DNA of 64,000 nt. Source: Bacillus sp. ZZV12-4809. Its GTDB lineage: Bacteria > Bacillota > Bacilli > Bacillales > Cytobacillaceae. The position numbers and the translations under genes were made by a program. Shown here one piece after another: positions 14,623 to 25,373 of this stretch (position 1 is its first letter; every line of letters begins with the position of its first letter). The stretch lies in the NCBI RefSeq assembly GCF_009849585.1, contig NZ_VCRN01000005.1, positions 1-64,000 on the forward strand, given 5' to 3'. Under the pieces are notes generated by a model. The model had not been told where the DNA came from, searched no databases, and saw nothing but the letters and a program-made list of their open reading frames with translations.

Positions 14623-15039
14623 TTAAATTTGGCTATTTAAAAAGCCTTGTAAAATCATGACGGCTGCCATTTTATCAATGACTTTTTTCCGTTTTTTGCG
14701 GCTTACATCCGCTTCCAGCAACACTCTTTCAGCTGCCATTGTTGAGAGGCGCTCGTCCCATAATATGACCGGAAGACCAAATAGCTTTTCCAGCTCTGAA
14801 GCAAAGAACTGGCTGGCTTCGCCGCGGGGGCCAATGGTTCCATTCATATTTTTAGGCAAGCCGACAACAATTTTACTGACTTCATGCTCTTTTATTATTT
14901 CACCAATTCTTTCAAAACCAAACTCTTTTTCTTCCTCGTTGATTTTGATGGTTTCCAAGCCCTGCGCTGTCCATCCGAGCGCATCGCTTAGAGCGACACC
15001 GACCGTCTTAGAGCCGACATCCAATCCCATAGTCCGCAT
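14623..15039 (-). CDS. ruvX: RuvX/YqgF-type RNase H-fold nuclease (YrrK)
   Basis: A 138-residue protein of the RNase H-like YqgF family, put forward as a Holliday junction resolvase and, for E. coli YqgF, as a factor in pre-16S rRNA processing. The first acidic motif is [20 protein letters not shown], the second [10 protein letters not shown], and the third the [12 protein letters not shown] segment; the acidic residues of these motifs bind metal. It lies 2 nt after ireB and 14 nt before yrzB, forming the conserved ireB-ruvX-yrzB trio downstream of alaS. Confidence 0.95.
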   Translation of the reverse strand: MRTMGLDVGSKTVGVALSDALGWTAQGLETIKINEEEKEFGFERIGEIIKEHEVSKIVVGLPKNMNGTIGPRGEASQFFASELEKLFGLPVILWDERLSTMAAERVLLEADVSRKKRKKVIDKMAAVMILQGFLNSQI

Positions 15040-15041
15040 GT

Positions 15042-15308
15042 TTATCCCTCACGCTGCTGTTTTAAGTATGATTTAACCAATTCTTCGATGATCTCATCCC
15101 GTTCAAGTTTACGGATGATATTGCGTGCATCCTTATGGCGGGGAATGTAAGCCGGGTCCCCGGATAGCAGATAACCGACAATTTGGTTAATGGGGTTATA
15201 CCCTTTTTCCTGGAGGGCACCATATACTTGAAACAGAACTTCATTCACATCTTGTTCGATTGGTTCTTCAGGAAAATTAAACCTCATTGTTTTATCAAAT
15301 GAGCTCAT
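15042..15308 (-). CDS. ireB: IreB family regulatory phosphoprotein (YrzL)
   Basis: An 88-residue DUF965 protein: [20 protein letters not shown], then [20 protein letters not shown], ending YLKQQREG. In Enterococcus faecalis IreB is a substrate of the Ser/Thr kinase IreK at N-terminal threonines and controls cephalosporin resistance; Thr7 in the DKTMRF motif is conserved here. It is the first gene of the ireB-ruvX-yrzB unit downstream of alaS. The 238 nt between it and alaS hold a CCGGATT/AATCCGG hairpin (about 15358-15372) and no convincing gene. Confidence 0.95.
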   Translation of the reverse strand: MSSFDKTMRFNFPEEPIEQDVNEVLFQVYGALQEKGYNPINQIVGYLLSGDPAYIPRHKDARNIIRKLERDEIIEELVKSYLKQQREG

Positions 15309-15546
15309 ATCTTACACCTCGCTTTTCTGTATGACGGATAGGATAGCTAATATTTGCCGGATTTAATCCGGTGCATAGCCAGCTTGTCCCCCTCTTCATA
15401 ACGGTTTGGCTGCCGCCTGAATAAACAGAGCGATCATTAAATAATCTTGTTCCTGACAGGAAAACATGGTGAAGAACAAGCTGTTTCTTCCTGATGATGA
15501 ACAATCTCTCTTGGTTACCTCCATTTTACACTACTTTACAGGGATA

Positions 15547-18180
15547 TCAAACGGATTTAACCCATTCTTCCACAAATTGCAGAGCACTTTCAAGTTTGTC
15601 AGGGTCTTTTCCGCCAGCCTGAGCCATGTCAGGACGGCCCCCGCCTCCGCCGCCGCATTTTGCAGCAACTTCTTTGACCGCTTTGCCCGCATGGAAGCCT
15701 TTTTTGATCAGATCATCTGTCACCCCGGCAATAATATTCACTTTTCCCTCGTTTACACTGCCTAATACAACCACAGCAGATCCAAGCTTTTGTTTTAAAT
15801 CGTCAGCCATATTGCGAAGGTTATTCATGTCTGATGCCTGTACCTTCTCAGCAAGAACAGTAATGCCATTGACTTCTTTCACCTTTGATACAAGGCTCCC
15901 TGCTTCAATATTGCCCAATTTCGCTGCTAAAGATTCGTTTTCACGCTGCAGCTGCTTCATTTCTCCGAGCAGTACATCAATTCTTGCTGACAAATCTTTA
16001 GGATTAGTCTTTAATTTGCCGGAAGCTTCTTTTAAAACGGTAATCTGATTATTCATAAGCTTGTATGCAGATTCGCCAGTTACCGCTTCTATTCTGCGCG
16101 TTCCAGCGCCAATTCCGCTTTCTGATTGGATCTTGAACAATCCGATGGAAGCAGTATTCGGAACATGGCACCCTCCGCAAAGCTCAAGACTGTAATCCCC
16201 AACCTGAACAACACGGACAATCTTGCCATATTTCTCGCCAAATAGAGCCATAGCCCCCATTGCCTTTGCCTCGTCAATATCCTTGTAATTGATATCAACT
16301 TCAAGGCTTTTCCAAATTTGTTCATTAACAATCGCTTCAATTTTCTCAAGCTCTTCAGAAGTAATTTGCCCGAAATGAGAGAAGTCAAAACGCAGGCGAT
16401 CCGGCCCTACCAAAGAACCAGCCTGGTTAACATGACCTCCCAAAACATCCTTTAAAGCCTGATGCAGCAAGTGAGTTGCAGTATGATTCTTGATTATTTT
16501 TGAACGGATTTGCTCATTTACAGAAGCTAACACAGATGCTTCAGCCTTCAGTGTTCCTTTTTCAACGACAGCTCTATGAAGGTTTTGTCCATTCGGAGCT
16601 TTTTGAACATCCTTAATGGAAACCTTTAAACCTTCTGATACAAGAGTACCCTGATCAGCAATCTGTCCGCCGCTCTCTGCGTAAAATGGTGTTTCATCCA
16701 AGATAATCTGAATCTCTTCACCAGCAAGTGCTTCTTCGATTAATTGCCCATCCTTCACAATTGCTGCAATTGTGGCATTTGTCTGAAGCTTATCATATCC
16801 GACAAATTGGCTTTCAGTTTTCAGCTCGCCTAATACCCCACCCTGGACCTGCATGGAATCTACATCCTGACGCGCTGAACGTGCACGCTCACGCTGTCCT
16901 TCCATTTCCTTTTCAAAGCCGGCATGATCCACTTTCATACCTTCTTCTTCAGCATATTCCTCCGTTAATTCAACCGGGAATCCATACGTATCATAAAGAC
17001 GGAAAACATCTTCACCCTGAATCGTATCACTGCCCTTTTCCTTTTCCTTTTTAATAACTGAAGAAAGAATGGCAAGGCCTTCATGAAGTGTTTCATGGAA
17101 ACGTTCTTCTTCGTTCTTGATGACCTTTTGAATAAATTCTGTCTTTTCTTTTACTTCCGGATAGAAATCATCCATAATTTCACCGACGACCGGCACCAAT
17201 TGATACATGAATGGTTCATTTATATTGATTTGTTTAGCATATCTGACAGCACGGCGAAGCAGTCTTCTTAATACATAGCCTCGTCCCTCATTAGAAGGGA
17301 GAGCACCGTCACCGACTGCAAATGCAACTGTGCGGATATGGTCAGCAATAACCTTAAATGCGACATCCGTTTCTTTTGAAGCTCCATATTTCCGGCCTGA
17401 GATTTCCTCTGTTCCACGGATGATTGGCATAAATAAGTCTGTATCAAAGTTAGTAGGCACATTTTGAACCACAGATGCCATCCGCTCAAGCCCCATACCA
17501 GTATCAATATTTTTCTTAGGAAGCGGGGTATAAGTGCCATCAGGATTATGATTGAATTCAGAAAATACCAGGTTCCATACCTCTAAATAACGTTCGTTTT
17601 CCCCGCCTGGATATAGTTCAGGATCATCCATGTCATTTCCATATTCAGGTCCGCGGTCATAGAAAATTTCTGTATTTGGTCCACTTGGACCTTCTCCGAT
17701 ATCCCAGAAGTTTCCTTCCAGGCGGATAATTCTCTCTTCCGGCACTCCCACTTTTTCCCTCCAGATATTAAAAGCTTCATCATCTTCAGGGTGAATCGTA
17801 ACAGAAAGCTTTTCTTCTTCAAAACCGATCCATTTTTTATCAGTCAAAAACTCCCAAGCCCACAGGATTGCTTCTTCTTTAAAGTAATCCCCAATTGAGA
17901 AGTTGCCCAGCATTTCAAAAAATGTATGGTGCCTTGCTGTTTTGCCTACATTTTCAATATCATTGGTGCGGATGGATTTTTGGGCATTTGTAATCCTTGG
18001 ATTCTCAGGAATGACACGGCCATCAAAATATTTTTTCAGAGTAGCGACACCACTATTAATCCATAGAAGGGAAGGATCCTCGTGCGGAACAAGAGATGCG
18101 CTCGGCTCAACATCGTGTCCTTTCTCCTTAAAGAAATCCAGGAACATTCGGCGTATCTCAGGACCTGATAATTGTTTCAT
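15547..18180 (-). CDS. alaS: Alanine-tRNA ligase
   Basis: An 877-residue class II aminoacyl-tRNA synthetase that charges tRNA-Ala. It has the N-terminal catalytic domain ([20 protein letters not shown], then [16 protein letters not shown]), the editing domain with zinc ligands HTATHLLH and CGGCHV, and the C-terminal oligomerisation domain with a glycine run ([16 protein letters not shown]). The ATG at 18180 follows AGGAGG; the 15-residue upstream extension has no signal. A T-box leader with an alanine GCU specifier lies directly upstream, so expression responds to uncharged tRNA-Ala. Confidence 0.98.
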   Translation of the reverse strand: MKQLSGPEIRRMFLDFFKEKGHDVEPSASLVPHEDPSLLWINSGVATLKKYFDGRVIPENPRITNAQKSIRTNDIENVGKTARHHTFFEMLGNFSIGDYFKEEAILWAWEFLTDKKWIGFEEEKLSVTIHPEDDEAFNIWREKVGVPEERIIRLEGNFWDIGEGPSGPNTEIFYDRGPEYGNDMDDPELYPGGENERYLEVWNLVFSEFNHNPDGTYTPLPKKNIDTGMGLERMASVVQNVPTNFDTDLFMPIIRGTEEISGRKYGASKETDVAFKVIADHIRTVAFAVGDGALPSNEGRGYVLRRLLRRAVRYAKQININEPFMYQLVPVVGEIMDDFYPEVKEKTEFIQKVIKNEEERFHETLHEGLAILSSVIKKEKEKGSDTIQGEDVFRLYDTYGFPVELTEEYAEEEGMKVDHAGFEKEMEGQRERARSARQDVDSMQVQGGVLGELKTESQFVGYDKLQTNATIAAIVKDGQLIEEALAGEEIQIILDETPFYAESGGQIADQGTLVSEGLKVSIKDVQKAPNGQNLHRAVVEKGTLKAEASVLASVNEQIRSKIIKNHTATHLLHQALKDVLGGHVNQAGSLVGPDRLRFDFSHFGQITSEELEKIEAIVNEQIWKSLEVDINYKDIDEAKAMGAMALFGEKYGKIVRVVQVGDYSLELCGGCHVPNTASIGLFKIQSESGIGAGTRRIEAVTGESAYKLMNNQITVLKEASGKLKTNPKDLSARIDVLLGEMKQLQRENESLAAKLGNIEAGSLVSKVKEVNGITVLAEKVQASDMNNLRNMADDLKQKLGSAVVVLGSVNEGKVNIIAGVTDDLIKKGFHAGKAVKEVAAKCGGGGGGRPDMAQAGGKDPDKLESALQFVEEWVKSV

Positions 18181-18223
18181 TTTAATCAACCTCCTAATAT
18201 ATGTAAATAATTTTAAAAACAAC

Positions 18224-18524
18224 AAAAAAAGCCCTCATCCCTGGACAGGGACGAGAGCTTGCTCGCGGTACCACCCTGATTATGGAAGTTAAATGAATAA
18301 TGACCAGATTCTTATCCGATTCATTAGGCAATCTCCCATCTCTCAGATCCTTAACGCGGAAACACGGCAGGGATTAGCTGCACTCAGGATTAGCTTTCTG
18401 TTATCCTTCATCTGGGAGATCTTTCAGCCATGGAACTCCCTCTCTTTTATAAATGCAGTATTGCATTCATGCAGATGGCCTATAACATACTCATTCCGTC
18501 AAAATGTTTAATATATAACTTTAT
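18224..18524 (-). promoter_or_regulatory. T-box riboswitch of alaS (specifier GCU, Ala)
   Basis: The antiterminator core GGGTGGTACCGCG is on the minus strand at about 18265-18277, followed by a terminator with stem CTCGTCCCT/AGGGATGAG and seven U (18224-18259). Stem I can be traced: AGTA of the specifier loop, then GTTAT pairing with ATAAC, CATCT with AGATG, GGGAG with CTCCC. On the 3' side of the specifier loop GAAA is followed by GCT (18392-18394), an alanine codon, then A. Uncharged tRNA-Ala should stabilise read-through into alaS. Plus-strand open frames here are coincidental. Confidence 0.93.
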
Positions 18525-18530
18525 AGACGC

Positions 18531-18560
18531 ATTATAGCGATTTACCTTTATTGTTGTCAA
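18531..18560 (-). promoter_or_regulatory. SigA promoter of the alaS T-box transcript
   Basis: On the minus strand TTGACA (18555-18560) and TATAAT (18531-18536) are separated by 18 nt, a near-perfect housekeeping promoter. Transcription would start near 18524. Confidence 0.85.
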
Positions 18561-18562
18561 CA

Positions 18563-19651
18563 TCATGATGAGGTTCCGCTGATTTTTGGCTGTTTATTTT
18601 TTGAAAAATGTTTTTTTGCATGTAAGATACTGACTTTTATGACCGCCAAAATCGGAACTGCAATAATCAAACCCAATATCCCCCCTGCTTCCCCGCCGGC
18701 CAGAAGTGCAAGCATAATGAGAAGAGGATGCATATGCAGACTTTTTCCAACAATCAGGGGTGATAGGATATTCCCCTCGAGGAACTGAAGTACGATTATA
18801 ATCCCCATTGTTATGACGACCATTTTAACCGATAAAGCAGAAGCAATAATTACAGCCGGGACCGCTCCGATAATTGGGCCAAAATAAGGAATTACATTGG
18901 TAACACCAATTATGGTGCCTAGCAATAGAGGATACCGCATATCAAAAATCCAGAATAGCAAAGAGGAAATGGCCCCAATGGCTGCACATACCAGGAGCTG
19001 GCCTCTGATATAGCTTCCTAGTGACTTATCTATATCTCTTAAGAACAACACTCCTTCTTTTCTCCATTTTCTCGGTGTCAAATACCAGGCCGCTCTTTTC
19101 ATAATCGAGAAATCTTTAAGGAGATAAAAGGAGATAAAGGGGATTACTGCGATAATCACAGCATAGTTCAATACATTAAGAAAAAATGTGATTACCTTTG
19201 ATAAAAGATTATTTAACCGTTTCTCTATAGCTGCAATAATATCATCAATCCTGGTTTGCAGGCTGTCAGGCCATGTTGATGTTTTACTTTGAATCGTGTC
19301 GATCCACCCGCGGTATTGATTTGCAAATTGAGGGGCATTTTCCGCCAGATCACGCAATTGATGGATAAAAGCCGGAATCCCTTTATACAGAGTAAATCCT
19401 ATCCCCCCGAAAAATAAAAAATAAATAATAAAAACAGCAAGCCCCCTATTTAGGCCCGTTTCATGCAGTTTTTCAACGATCGGGTGAAGAAGATATGTAA
19501 TAAATGCACCTATGACAAATGGAATCAATACGGCAAATACGATTTCCAGAATGGGCATCCATAATGCCTGGAGCTTTAGGAAAATTAAAATTACAATAAG
19601 CAAGAGAAGCAGAAACCCAAGCCGGTAGTACCATTTCATTCGAATATTCAT
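18563..19651 (-). CDS. yrrI: AI-2E family transporter (YrrI)
   Basis: A 362-residue integral membrane protein of the AI-2E/PerM family. It has about eight helices: a pair near the N-terminus (about 8-65), two more up to residue 170, and a C-terminal bundle with GVTNVIPYFGPIIGAVPAVI and EGNILSPLIVGKSLHMHPLL, the most conserved signatures. Members move small molecules or ions; the substrate of YrrI is not known. The ATG at 19651 has AAGGAGG 9 nt upstream. Its 3' end is only 3 nt from the -35 box of the alaS promoter. Confidence 0.92.
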   Translation of the reverse strand: MNIRMKWYYRLGFLLLLLIVILIFLKLQALWMPILEIVFAVLIPFVIGAFITYLLHPIVEKLHETGLNRGLAVFIIYFLFFGGIGFTLYKGIPAFIHQLRDLAENAPQFANQYRGWIDTIQSKTSTWPDSLQTRIDDIIAAIEKRLNNLLSKVITFFLNVLNYAVIIAVIPFISFYLLKDFSIMKRAAWYLTPRKWRKEGVLFLRDIDKSLGSYIRGQLLVCAAIGAISSLLFWIFDMRYPLLLGTIIGVTNVIPYFGPIIGAVPAVIIASALSVKMVVITMGIIIVLQFLEGNILSPLIVGKSLHMHPLLIMLALLAGGEAGGILGLIIAVPILAVIKVSILHAKKHFSKNKQPKISGTSS

Positions 19652-19724
19652 TATGGCCCGCCTCCTTGTCTTTATTGTGATAGCTTACCCGGGATTTATG
19701 CATTAAGAGAACTAAACCGCGCAA

Positions 19725-19752
19725 AAAAGCTGGCCCTATGTTAAGAACCAGC
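19725..19752 (-). terminator. Probable terminator of yrzQ
   Basis: On the minus strand GCTGG and CCAGC form a short stem with a loop of about 15 nt followed by TTTTTT, just past the yrzQ stop. Confidence 0.5.
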
Positions 19753-19762
19753 CCTGATCATT

Positions 19763-19897
19763 TTAAAATAAAGCTTTTGTTATTCTTTTTTGAATGCGTT
19801 TCATTTTTCGGCCTGATACCATATTATTTTTTTGGGCGTAATTATAAGCAGCCATGCCTGCCCCAAGCATCATTGCAGAGGTTAATATTTTGTTCAA
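19763..19897 (-). CDS. yrzQ: YrzQ-like small protein (DUF3918)
   Basis: A 44-residue protein started by TTG at 19897, with GAGGTG 7 nt upstream. The sequence begins MNKILTSAMMLGAGMAAYNY and ends MKRIQKRITKALF, with a short hydrophobic N-terminal helix and a strongly basic amphipathic tail. It matches the DUF3918/YrzQ type found between yrrI and yrzR in B. subtilis; function unknown. It is too short for most ORF callers. Confidence 0.75.
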   Translation of the reverse strand: MNKILTSAMMLGAGMAAYNYAQKNNMVSGRKMKRIQKRITKALF

Positions 19898-19922
19898 ACT
19901 GGCTCACCTCTTCCGTTAATTC

Positions 19923-20114
19923 TTACGAAAGAAACCGGCGCTCATCTTCTTCAAATAAATCATCAAGGGAGCTAAGCGTACCATCTTCCTCAACTTGATG
20001 GGTGTTAATGATTCCTTTGGATAAAGAAAGTTCTATAAAGCAATTCCAGCAATAATATTGATTAATCCCGATTTTCCCAATATCTTTGCTCTGGCAATTA
20101 GGACATTTCAGCAC
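19923..20114 (-). CDS. yrzR: YrzR-like zinc-ribbon protein
   Basis: A 63-residue protein with a zinc ribbon: CPNC at residues 4-7 and CWNC at 22-25 (KCPNCQSKDIG then NQYYCWNCFIELS), followed by an acidic tail LSSLDDLFEEDERRF. Such ribbons bind nucleic acid or protein; the partner is unknown. The start is GTG at 20114 with GAGGTG 8 nt upstream. It lies between yrrD and yrzQ, the same order as in B. subtilis. Confidence 0.8.
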   Translation of the reverse strand: MLKCPNCQSKDIGKIGINQYYCWNCFIELSLSKGIINTHQVEEDGTLSSLDDLFEEDERRFLS

Positions 20115-20129
20115 GAAAAAGACACCTCA

Positions 20130-20624
20130 CTATTTTACATTTACAATAATGGCGTCTTTTCCAATTGCGGGCGGGTCATCGGTTTTTATGACACGTTTTC
20201 CTTCCAGCACATCTGAAAAGAAGCCATCCGACAGTTCGTACCCTACAATCGTGCCCAATTCTTCCCTAAAATATACATCCTCAAGCAAACCCAGCCGTTC
20301 TCCTTCCCGGCTCATAATCATTTTGCCCGTTAGCCGGTTATGGGTCTCACAGGTATAATCATCATGTTTAGGAAGTGCCTGCAGAACTGAAGAATCCTCA
20401 ATCATCACTCCATCCCAGCCGAAAGATGTCACGTCTTCAATATTGATGATATATGTTTTTTTCAAAAGAGCGCCCTTTCGCAGCAGTAATCCCAGTACTT
20501 TTCCAGTGTCTGAAATGGATAAATCGCAGATAACGCCTGCTTTGTCGCCGGTTTTCAGCTCAAAAACCGGCAGACCTTTTAATAAAGAAAATGTCCGCAA
20601 AGAGAATCCCGCCTTCCCGAACAT
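20130..20624 (-). CDS. yrrD: PRC-barrel domain protein YrrD
   Basis: A protein of up to 164 residues with two PRC-barrel-like halves: RTFSLLKGLPVFELKTGDKA near the N-terminus and LTGKMIMSREGERLGLLEDV in the middle, each followed by a hydrophobic beta segment. PRC barrels occur in RimM and the photosynthetic reaction centre H subunit and mediate protein or RNA contacts. The start is uncertain: ATG at 20624 has AGGAG about 15 nt upstream, while TTG at 20600 (MRTFSLLKG) fits the domain boundary better. The product is not essential in B. subtilis as far as I recall and its role is unknown. Confidence 0.8.
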   Translation of the reverse strand: MFGKAGFSLRTFSLLKGLPVFELKTGDKAGVICDLSISDTGKVLGLLLRKGALLKKTYIINIEDVTSFGWDGVMIEDSSVLQALPKHDDYTCETHNRLTGKMIMSREGERLGLLEDVYFREELGTIVGYELSDGFFSDVLEGKRVIKTDDPPAIGKDAIIVNVK

Positions 20625-20720
20625 TTATAGTTTTCACTGCTCCTAAGAAAACATAACGGAAAACCATTGCCATGGGAGCCAAAAAGTATCGTTAAGAACG
20701 TTCAGCAAGATTGCATAAGC

Positions 20721-20870
20721 CTACTTTCTGCTGTACCTCGGCTTATTAAAACGCTCGTTTCGCTCTCCTCCGTCTGACAGCTCCTCTGAAAACTCATAAT
20801 CCTGTTGCGGCTGTCTGCGCCGTTTTACTCCGTGGAGATTGAGAAGAGATGTTCTGTTTTTCCTTTCCAC
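20721..20870 (-). CDS. Small highly charged protein, unknown
   Basis: A GTG at 20870 with GGGGAGA 6 nt upstream opens a 49-codon frame: VERKNRTSLLNLHGVKRRRQ, then PQQDYEFSEELSDGGERNER and FNKPRYSRK. It has no hydrophobic segment, is rich in Arg, Glu and Gln, and looks disordered with a basic first half and an acidic middle. I do not recognise the family. It sits between recD2 and yrrD on the same strand, and this 340-nt gap holds nothing else. Confidence 0.5.
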   Translation of the reverse strand: MERKNRTSLLNLHGVKRRRQPQQDYEFSEELSDGGERNERFNKPRYSRK

Positions 20871-20930
20871 ATTTATCTCCCCTTTTTATATTTTTGATTT
20901 AACAGCTAAACTTCATGCTTGCTTTGATAT

Positions 20931-20965
20931 ACAAAAAGAACAGTCTTTTATTGTAGACTGCTCTT
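20931..20965 (-). terminator. recD2 terminator
   Basis: An 11-bp stem with one mismatch (20936-20946 with 20955-20965) followed on the minus strand by TTTTTG. It adjoins the recD2 stop at 20967. Confidence 0.7.
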
Positions 20966-20966
20966 C

Positions 20967-23399
20967 TTAGCTATATTCTTTTTCCATAAAATCATACGGT
21001 GTTATATTTCCCATTCCTATCATGGGATCGGCTTGGAGAAGCTTTTCTTCGAGAGAAAGGGATTCCGAAAGAGAAGGTTCAGCTGCATCATCATGTTCTG
21101 TTCCATCATTAAACAGAATTGCATCTCTCAGCTTTTCAGACAGAGTGGTCAGACGTGCCTGTTCATCTGCACGTTCCACACCGATCTTTAATGCATCTTC
21201 TTCACCGCACATTATTAAAAACTGTCTGCTGCGGGTAATGGCGGTATAAAGGAGATTCCTTCTCAGCATCCTGTAATAGCTTTTAACTACAGGCATAATG
21301 ACAATCGGAAATTCACTTCCCTGCGATTTATGGACAGAGCAGCAGTAAGCATGCGTAATCTGATTTAGATCCTGCCTTGTGTATGTAGCCTCCGCACCAT
21401 CAAAGGATACGACAATCATATCCTGTTTTTCCGTATTTTCTTTCGCGTAAAAAATAGAAACAATTTCACCCATATCCCCATTAAAAACATTATTTTCAGG
21501 CTGGTTGACAAGCTGAAGAACCTTATCTCCAATCCTGTATTTCACATCCCCAAAGGACAGCTCTTTCCTTGTTCCATCGGGATTTGGGTTCAGTATTTCC
21601 TGCAGTATTTCGTTTAATCTGTCGATTCCCGCAGGGCCGCGGTACATTGGGGCAAGCACCTGTATATCTTTTGAAGAATATCCTTTCTTTTTGGCATTCA
21701 GAACAACCTTTTCAACTACATCCGCAATTTGGCCGGGCTGGCATTTGATAAAGGAACGATCCGGCTGCTGCGCAGTGATGTTCTGAGGAAGCTTGCCTTT
21801 TTTCATTTCATGGGCCAATTCAATAATGGAGGATCCTTCAGCCTGCCTGTATATATCTGTTAAACGGACAGTTGGAATACGCTCTGATCGCAAAAGATCC
21901 TTCAATACCTGGCCTGGACCCACGGAAGGCAGCTGATCCTCATCACCGACAAGGATCACCTGCATATTGTCAGGCAGAGCTTTAAAAAGCTGATTTGCAA
22001 GCCAGACATCTACCATTGATGTTTCATCAACAATTAATATCCTGCCATCCAATGGACTCTCCTCGTGCCGGTCAAATCCCTCAGATCCATTCCAGCCAAG
22101 AAGACGGTGAATGGTTACAGCAGGCAGCCCTGTTGATTCTGCCATCCGTTTTGCAGCCCTTCCTGTCGGGGCTGCCAGCAAAAAGGGAAAAGGCTCTTCC
22201 TTTTTATAATCTTTCGGTTCCAGGGAGCAGCCGTGAAGCTCTGCATATAATTCTACAATCCCTTTGATAACGGTTGTTTTCCCAGTCCCAGGCCCACCGG
22301 TCAATATCAGCATGGGAGACATAAGAGCTGTTTGAATGGCTTCCTTTTGAGTCGGCGCATATTGGACACCCAGACGCTCTTCCAAATTCCCAAGAGCTAA
22401 AAGAAATTCCGACTCAGGAAACTGTTCATCATACTGGGTCTGCTTTAGTATCCGTTTGATATTGGTTACTAGCCCTTTTTCGGAAAAATAAAGAGAAGGA
22501 AGGTATACTTTTTGGCCTTCAGCCTTGATCTTCCCTTCCTCTTCAAGCTTAATCAGTTCATTGGATATATCCCTGTATTCAATGACATCATGCTTATTTT
22601 CTTCAAGCAGCTTCTTCACACTCTGCAAAAGAGGTTTTGCTTCAATATAAACATGACCTGCCTGCATGCTCTCAGTTTCAAGTATATAGAGGCAGGCTGC
22701 TTTTATACGATCAGGATGATTGCCTGATATGCCGATTTGATATCCCAGTTCGTCTGCACGGCCAAAGCCGACTCCTTCTATATCCTCAACCAGTTTATAA
22801 GGATTGTTTTGAACGACATCAATTGTCATTTCTTTATACACCTGGTAAATTCTCATGGAAAGCTGAGGACCAAAACCATATTGATTAAGTGCAATCATGG
22901 CTTGCTCAAGGCCTTGGTGCTCCATTAGTGTGTCGTAAAGAGATTTAGCTTTTTCAGGTGACAGTTTGGGGACTTTATCGAGCAGAGATGGCTGATGAAG
23001 GATTCGCGTAATAGCATCTTCTCCAAGTGTCTCGACAATTTGCTCAGCGGTTTTCTTGCCAATCCCTTTAAATAATTCACTTGATAAATAATTGGCTACA
23101 CCTTGTTTCGTCTGGGGAAGATCCTTCCTGTAATGGCTTGCATGGAATTGAATGCCAAACTTAGGGTGATCTTTAAATTCACCATAAAAAATATAGGTTT
23201 CATGTTCATGCATTTTTGGCAGATAGCCGGTAATGACCGCTTCTTTTTCATCATACGAGTCATTCGTTTCATCAACCCGAATACGCAAAACCGTATATAA
23301 ATTTTGCTCATTATGAAAGATAGTGACCAAATGTCTGCCTTTTATGAACTTTCCCTGTTCGGCAAAAAGATCCATGGAATCCTGTTTTTCCATTTCCAT
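20967..23399 (-). CDS. recD2: RecD2-type ATP-dependent DNA helicase (YrrC)
   Basis: An 810-residue superfamily 1B 5'-3' helicase, the RecBC-independent RecD2 form. It has an N-terminal OB-like region, a helix-hairpin-helix part (GIGKKTAEQIVETLG, VEGVGFGRADELG), Walker A LTGGPGTGKTTVIKG, Walker B ILIVDETSMVD, GDEDQLPSVGPG, and the C-terminal motif VI region AYCCSVHKSQGSEF with LLYTAITRSR. It acts in DNA repair and replication fork maintenance. Two in-frame ATGs (23399 and 23393) lie beside a G-rich ribosome site; the choice is open. A TPR gene lies 18 nt upstream on the same transcript. Confidence 0.96.
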   Translation of the reverse strand: MEMEKQDSMDLFAEQGKFIKGRHLVTIFHNEQNLYTVLRIRVDETNDSYDEKEAVITGYLPKMHEHETYIFYGEFKDHPKFGIQFHASHYRKDLPQTKQGVANYLSSELFKGIGKKTAEQIVETLGEDAITRILHQPSLLDKVPKLSPEKAKSLYDTLMEHQGLEQAMIALNQYGFGPQLSMRIYQVYKEMTIDVVQNNPYKLVEDIEGVGFGRADELGYQIGISGNHPDRIKAACLYILETESMQAGHVYIEAKPLLQSVKKLLEENKHDVIEYRDISNELIKLEEEGKIKAEGQKVYLPSLYFSEKGLVTNIKRILKQTQYDEQFPESEFLLALGNLEERLGVQYAPTQKEAIQTALMSPMLILTGGPGTGKTTVIKGIVELYAELHGCSLEPKDYKKEEPFPFLLAAPTGRAAKRMAESTGLPAVTIHRLLGWNGSEGFDRHEESPLDGRILIVDETSMVDVWLANQLFKALPDNMQVILVGDEDQLPSVGPGQVLKDLLRSERIPTVRLTDIYRQAEGSSIIELAHEMKKGKLPQNITAQQPDRSFIKCQPGQIADVVEKVVLNAKKKGYSSKDIQVLAPMYRGPAGIDRLNEILQEILNPNPDGTRKELSFGDVKYRIGDKVLQLVNQPENNVFNGDMGEIVSIFYAKENTEKQDMIVVSFDGAEATYTRQDLNQITHAYCCSVHKSQGSEFPIVIMPVVKSYYRMLRRNLLYTAITRSRQFLIMCGEEDALKIGVERADEQARLTTLSEKLRDAILFNDGTEHDDAAEPSLSESLSLEEKLLQADPMIGMGNITPYDFMEKEYS

Positions 23400-23417
23400 C
23401 CCCTCCCCCTATAAACA

Positions 23418-24083
23418 TTAATTTAATTCGCTGCCGCCCTTTTCAATCAACTTTTTCCCATAGCCCGCAAGCATATGGTCCGGCTGAATTTCCAGTGCCT
23501 TATTTAAGTATAAAAGTGCCTTTTTTTCTTCTTCTTTAAATCCATATGCTACTCCGAGATTGTAGTAAGCATCTGCATGTTCTGGCTCAATTTCAATGCA
23601 TTTTTTCATCTGCTGGATAGCTTCATCAATGTAATCCAGCTGTGCCAGACATAACCCATATTGGAAATGGGCTTCGGCATCATTTTCATTCAGTTCCGCA
23701 CTGCGCTGCAAATAAGGCAATGCCAGTTTCCCCTGGTCTAGGGCTGTAAGGGACATGCCAAGCATGAAAAAATTATCAGCGGTTTCAAGGCCTTTTTGCA
23801 ATGCAGTTTCAAACATCTGTTTAGCCTGGTCAAACTGCTGCAATTCATAATATAAATTTCCAGCACTGTAGTAAGCAGCACCTGCATTTTCATCAAGCCC
23901 TATCGCTTTCTCGTAGAACTTCAGCGCTTTTTCGTTTTCTCCTACAGCAGACAGCACATTTCCAAAGTTAATATATGAAACAGGATCTGAAGGATTCTCT
24001 TCAATTGCTTCCATAAAAACCTTCGCTGCTTCCTCCCATTTTCCTTCTTGCATATATTGAATACCCAATTGGTTTTTATCCAT
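23418..24083 (-). CDS. yrrB: Tetratricopeptide repeat protein YrrB
   Basis: A 221-residue protein made almost entirely of about six TPR units of 34 residues, for example EEAAKVFMEAIEENPSDPVS and EKALKFYEKAIGLDENAGAA. TPR superhelices bind peptides of partner proteins; the B. subtilis homologue YrrB sits between recD2 and mnmA in the same order, and its partner is not known to me. There is no signal peptide, so it is cytosolic. The stop is 18 nt from the recD2 start, which suggests co-transcription. Confidence 0.9.
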   Translation of the reverse strand: MDKNQLGIQYMQEGKWEEAAKVFMEAIEENPSDPVSYINFGNVLSAVGENEKALKFYEKAIGLDENAGAAYYSAGNLYYELQQFDQAKQMFETALQKGLETADNFFMLGMSLTALDQGKLALPYLQRSAELNENDAEAHFQYGLCLAQLDYIDEAIQQMKKCIEIEPEHADAYYNLGVAYGFKEEEKKALLYLNKALEIQPDHMLAGYGKKLIEKGGSELN

Positions 24084-24155
24084 TATTCATCACTCCATTC
24101 AAATCAAAGTATAGCATATTTGAATTCCTCATTTCCGCTGTACTCCATTTCCGTA

Positions 24156-24190
24156 ATAAAACCCCGATCCTTTGATAAGAATCGGGGTCC
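24156..24190 (-). terminator. mnmA terminator
   Basis: An 8-bp perfect stem ACCCCGAT/ATCGGGGT (24161-24168 with 24181-24188), 12-nt loop, followed on the minus strand by TTTATT. It lies immediately after mnmA. Confidence 0.8.
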
Positions 24191-24199
24191 AGGCTTTAA

Positions 24200-25315
<1,116 letters not shown>

Positions 25316-25373
25316 CTATTTTCACCTCAAATCTTCAGAAATCACGCATAGAATTGCATGTTTCATATTCTGT

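Noticed and set aside
15295-15504. 69-codon minus-strand frame between alaS and ireB
   Set aside because: No recognisable protein pattern, it runs into ireB, and ireB has its own start.
18293-18511. 72-codon plus-strand frame
   Set aside because: It covers the alaS T-box leader on the other strand and has no coding features.
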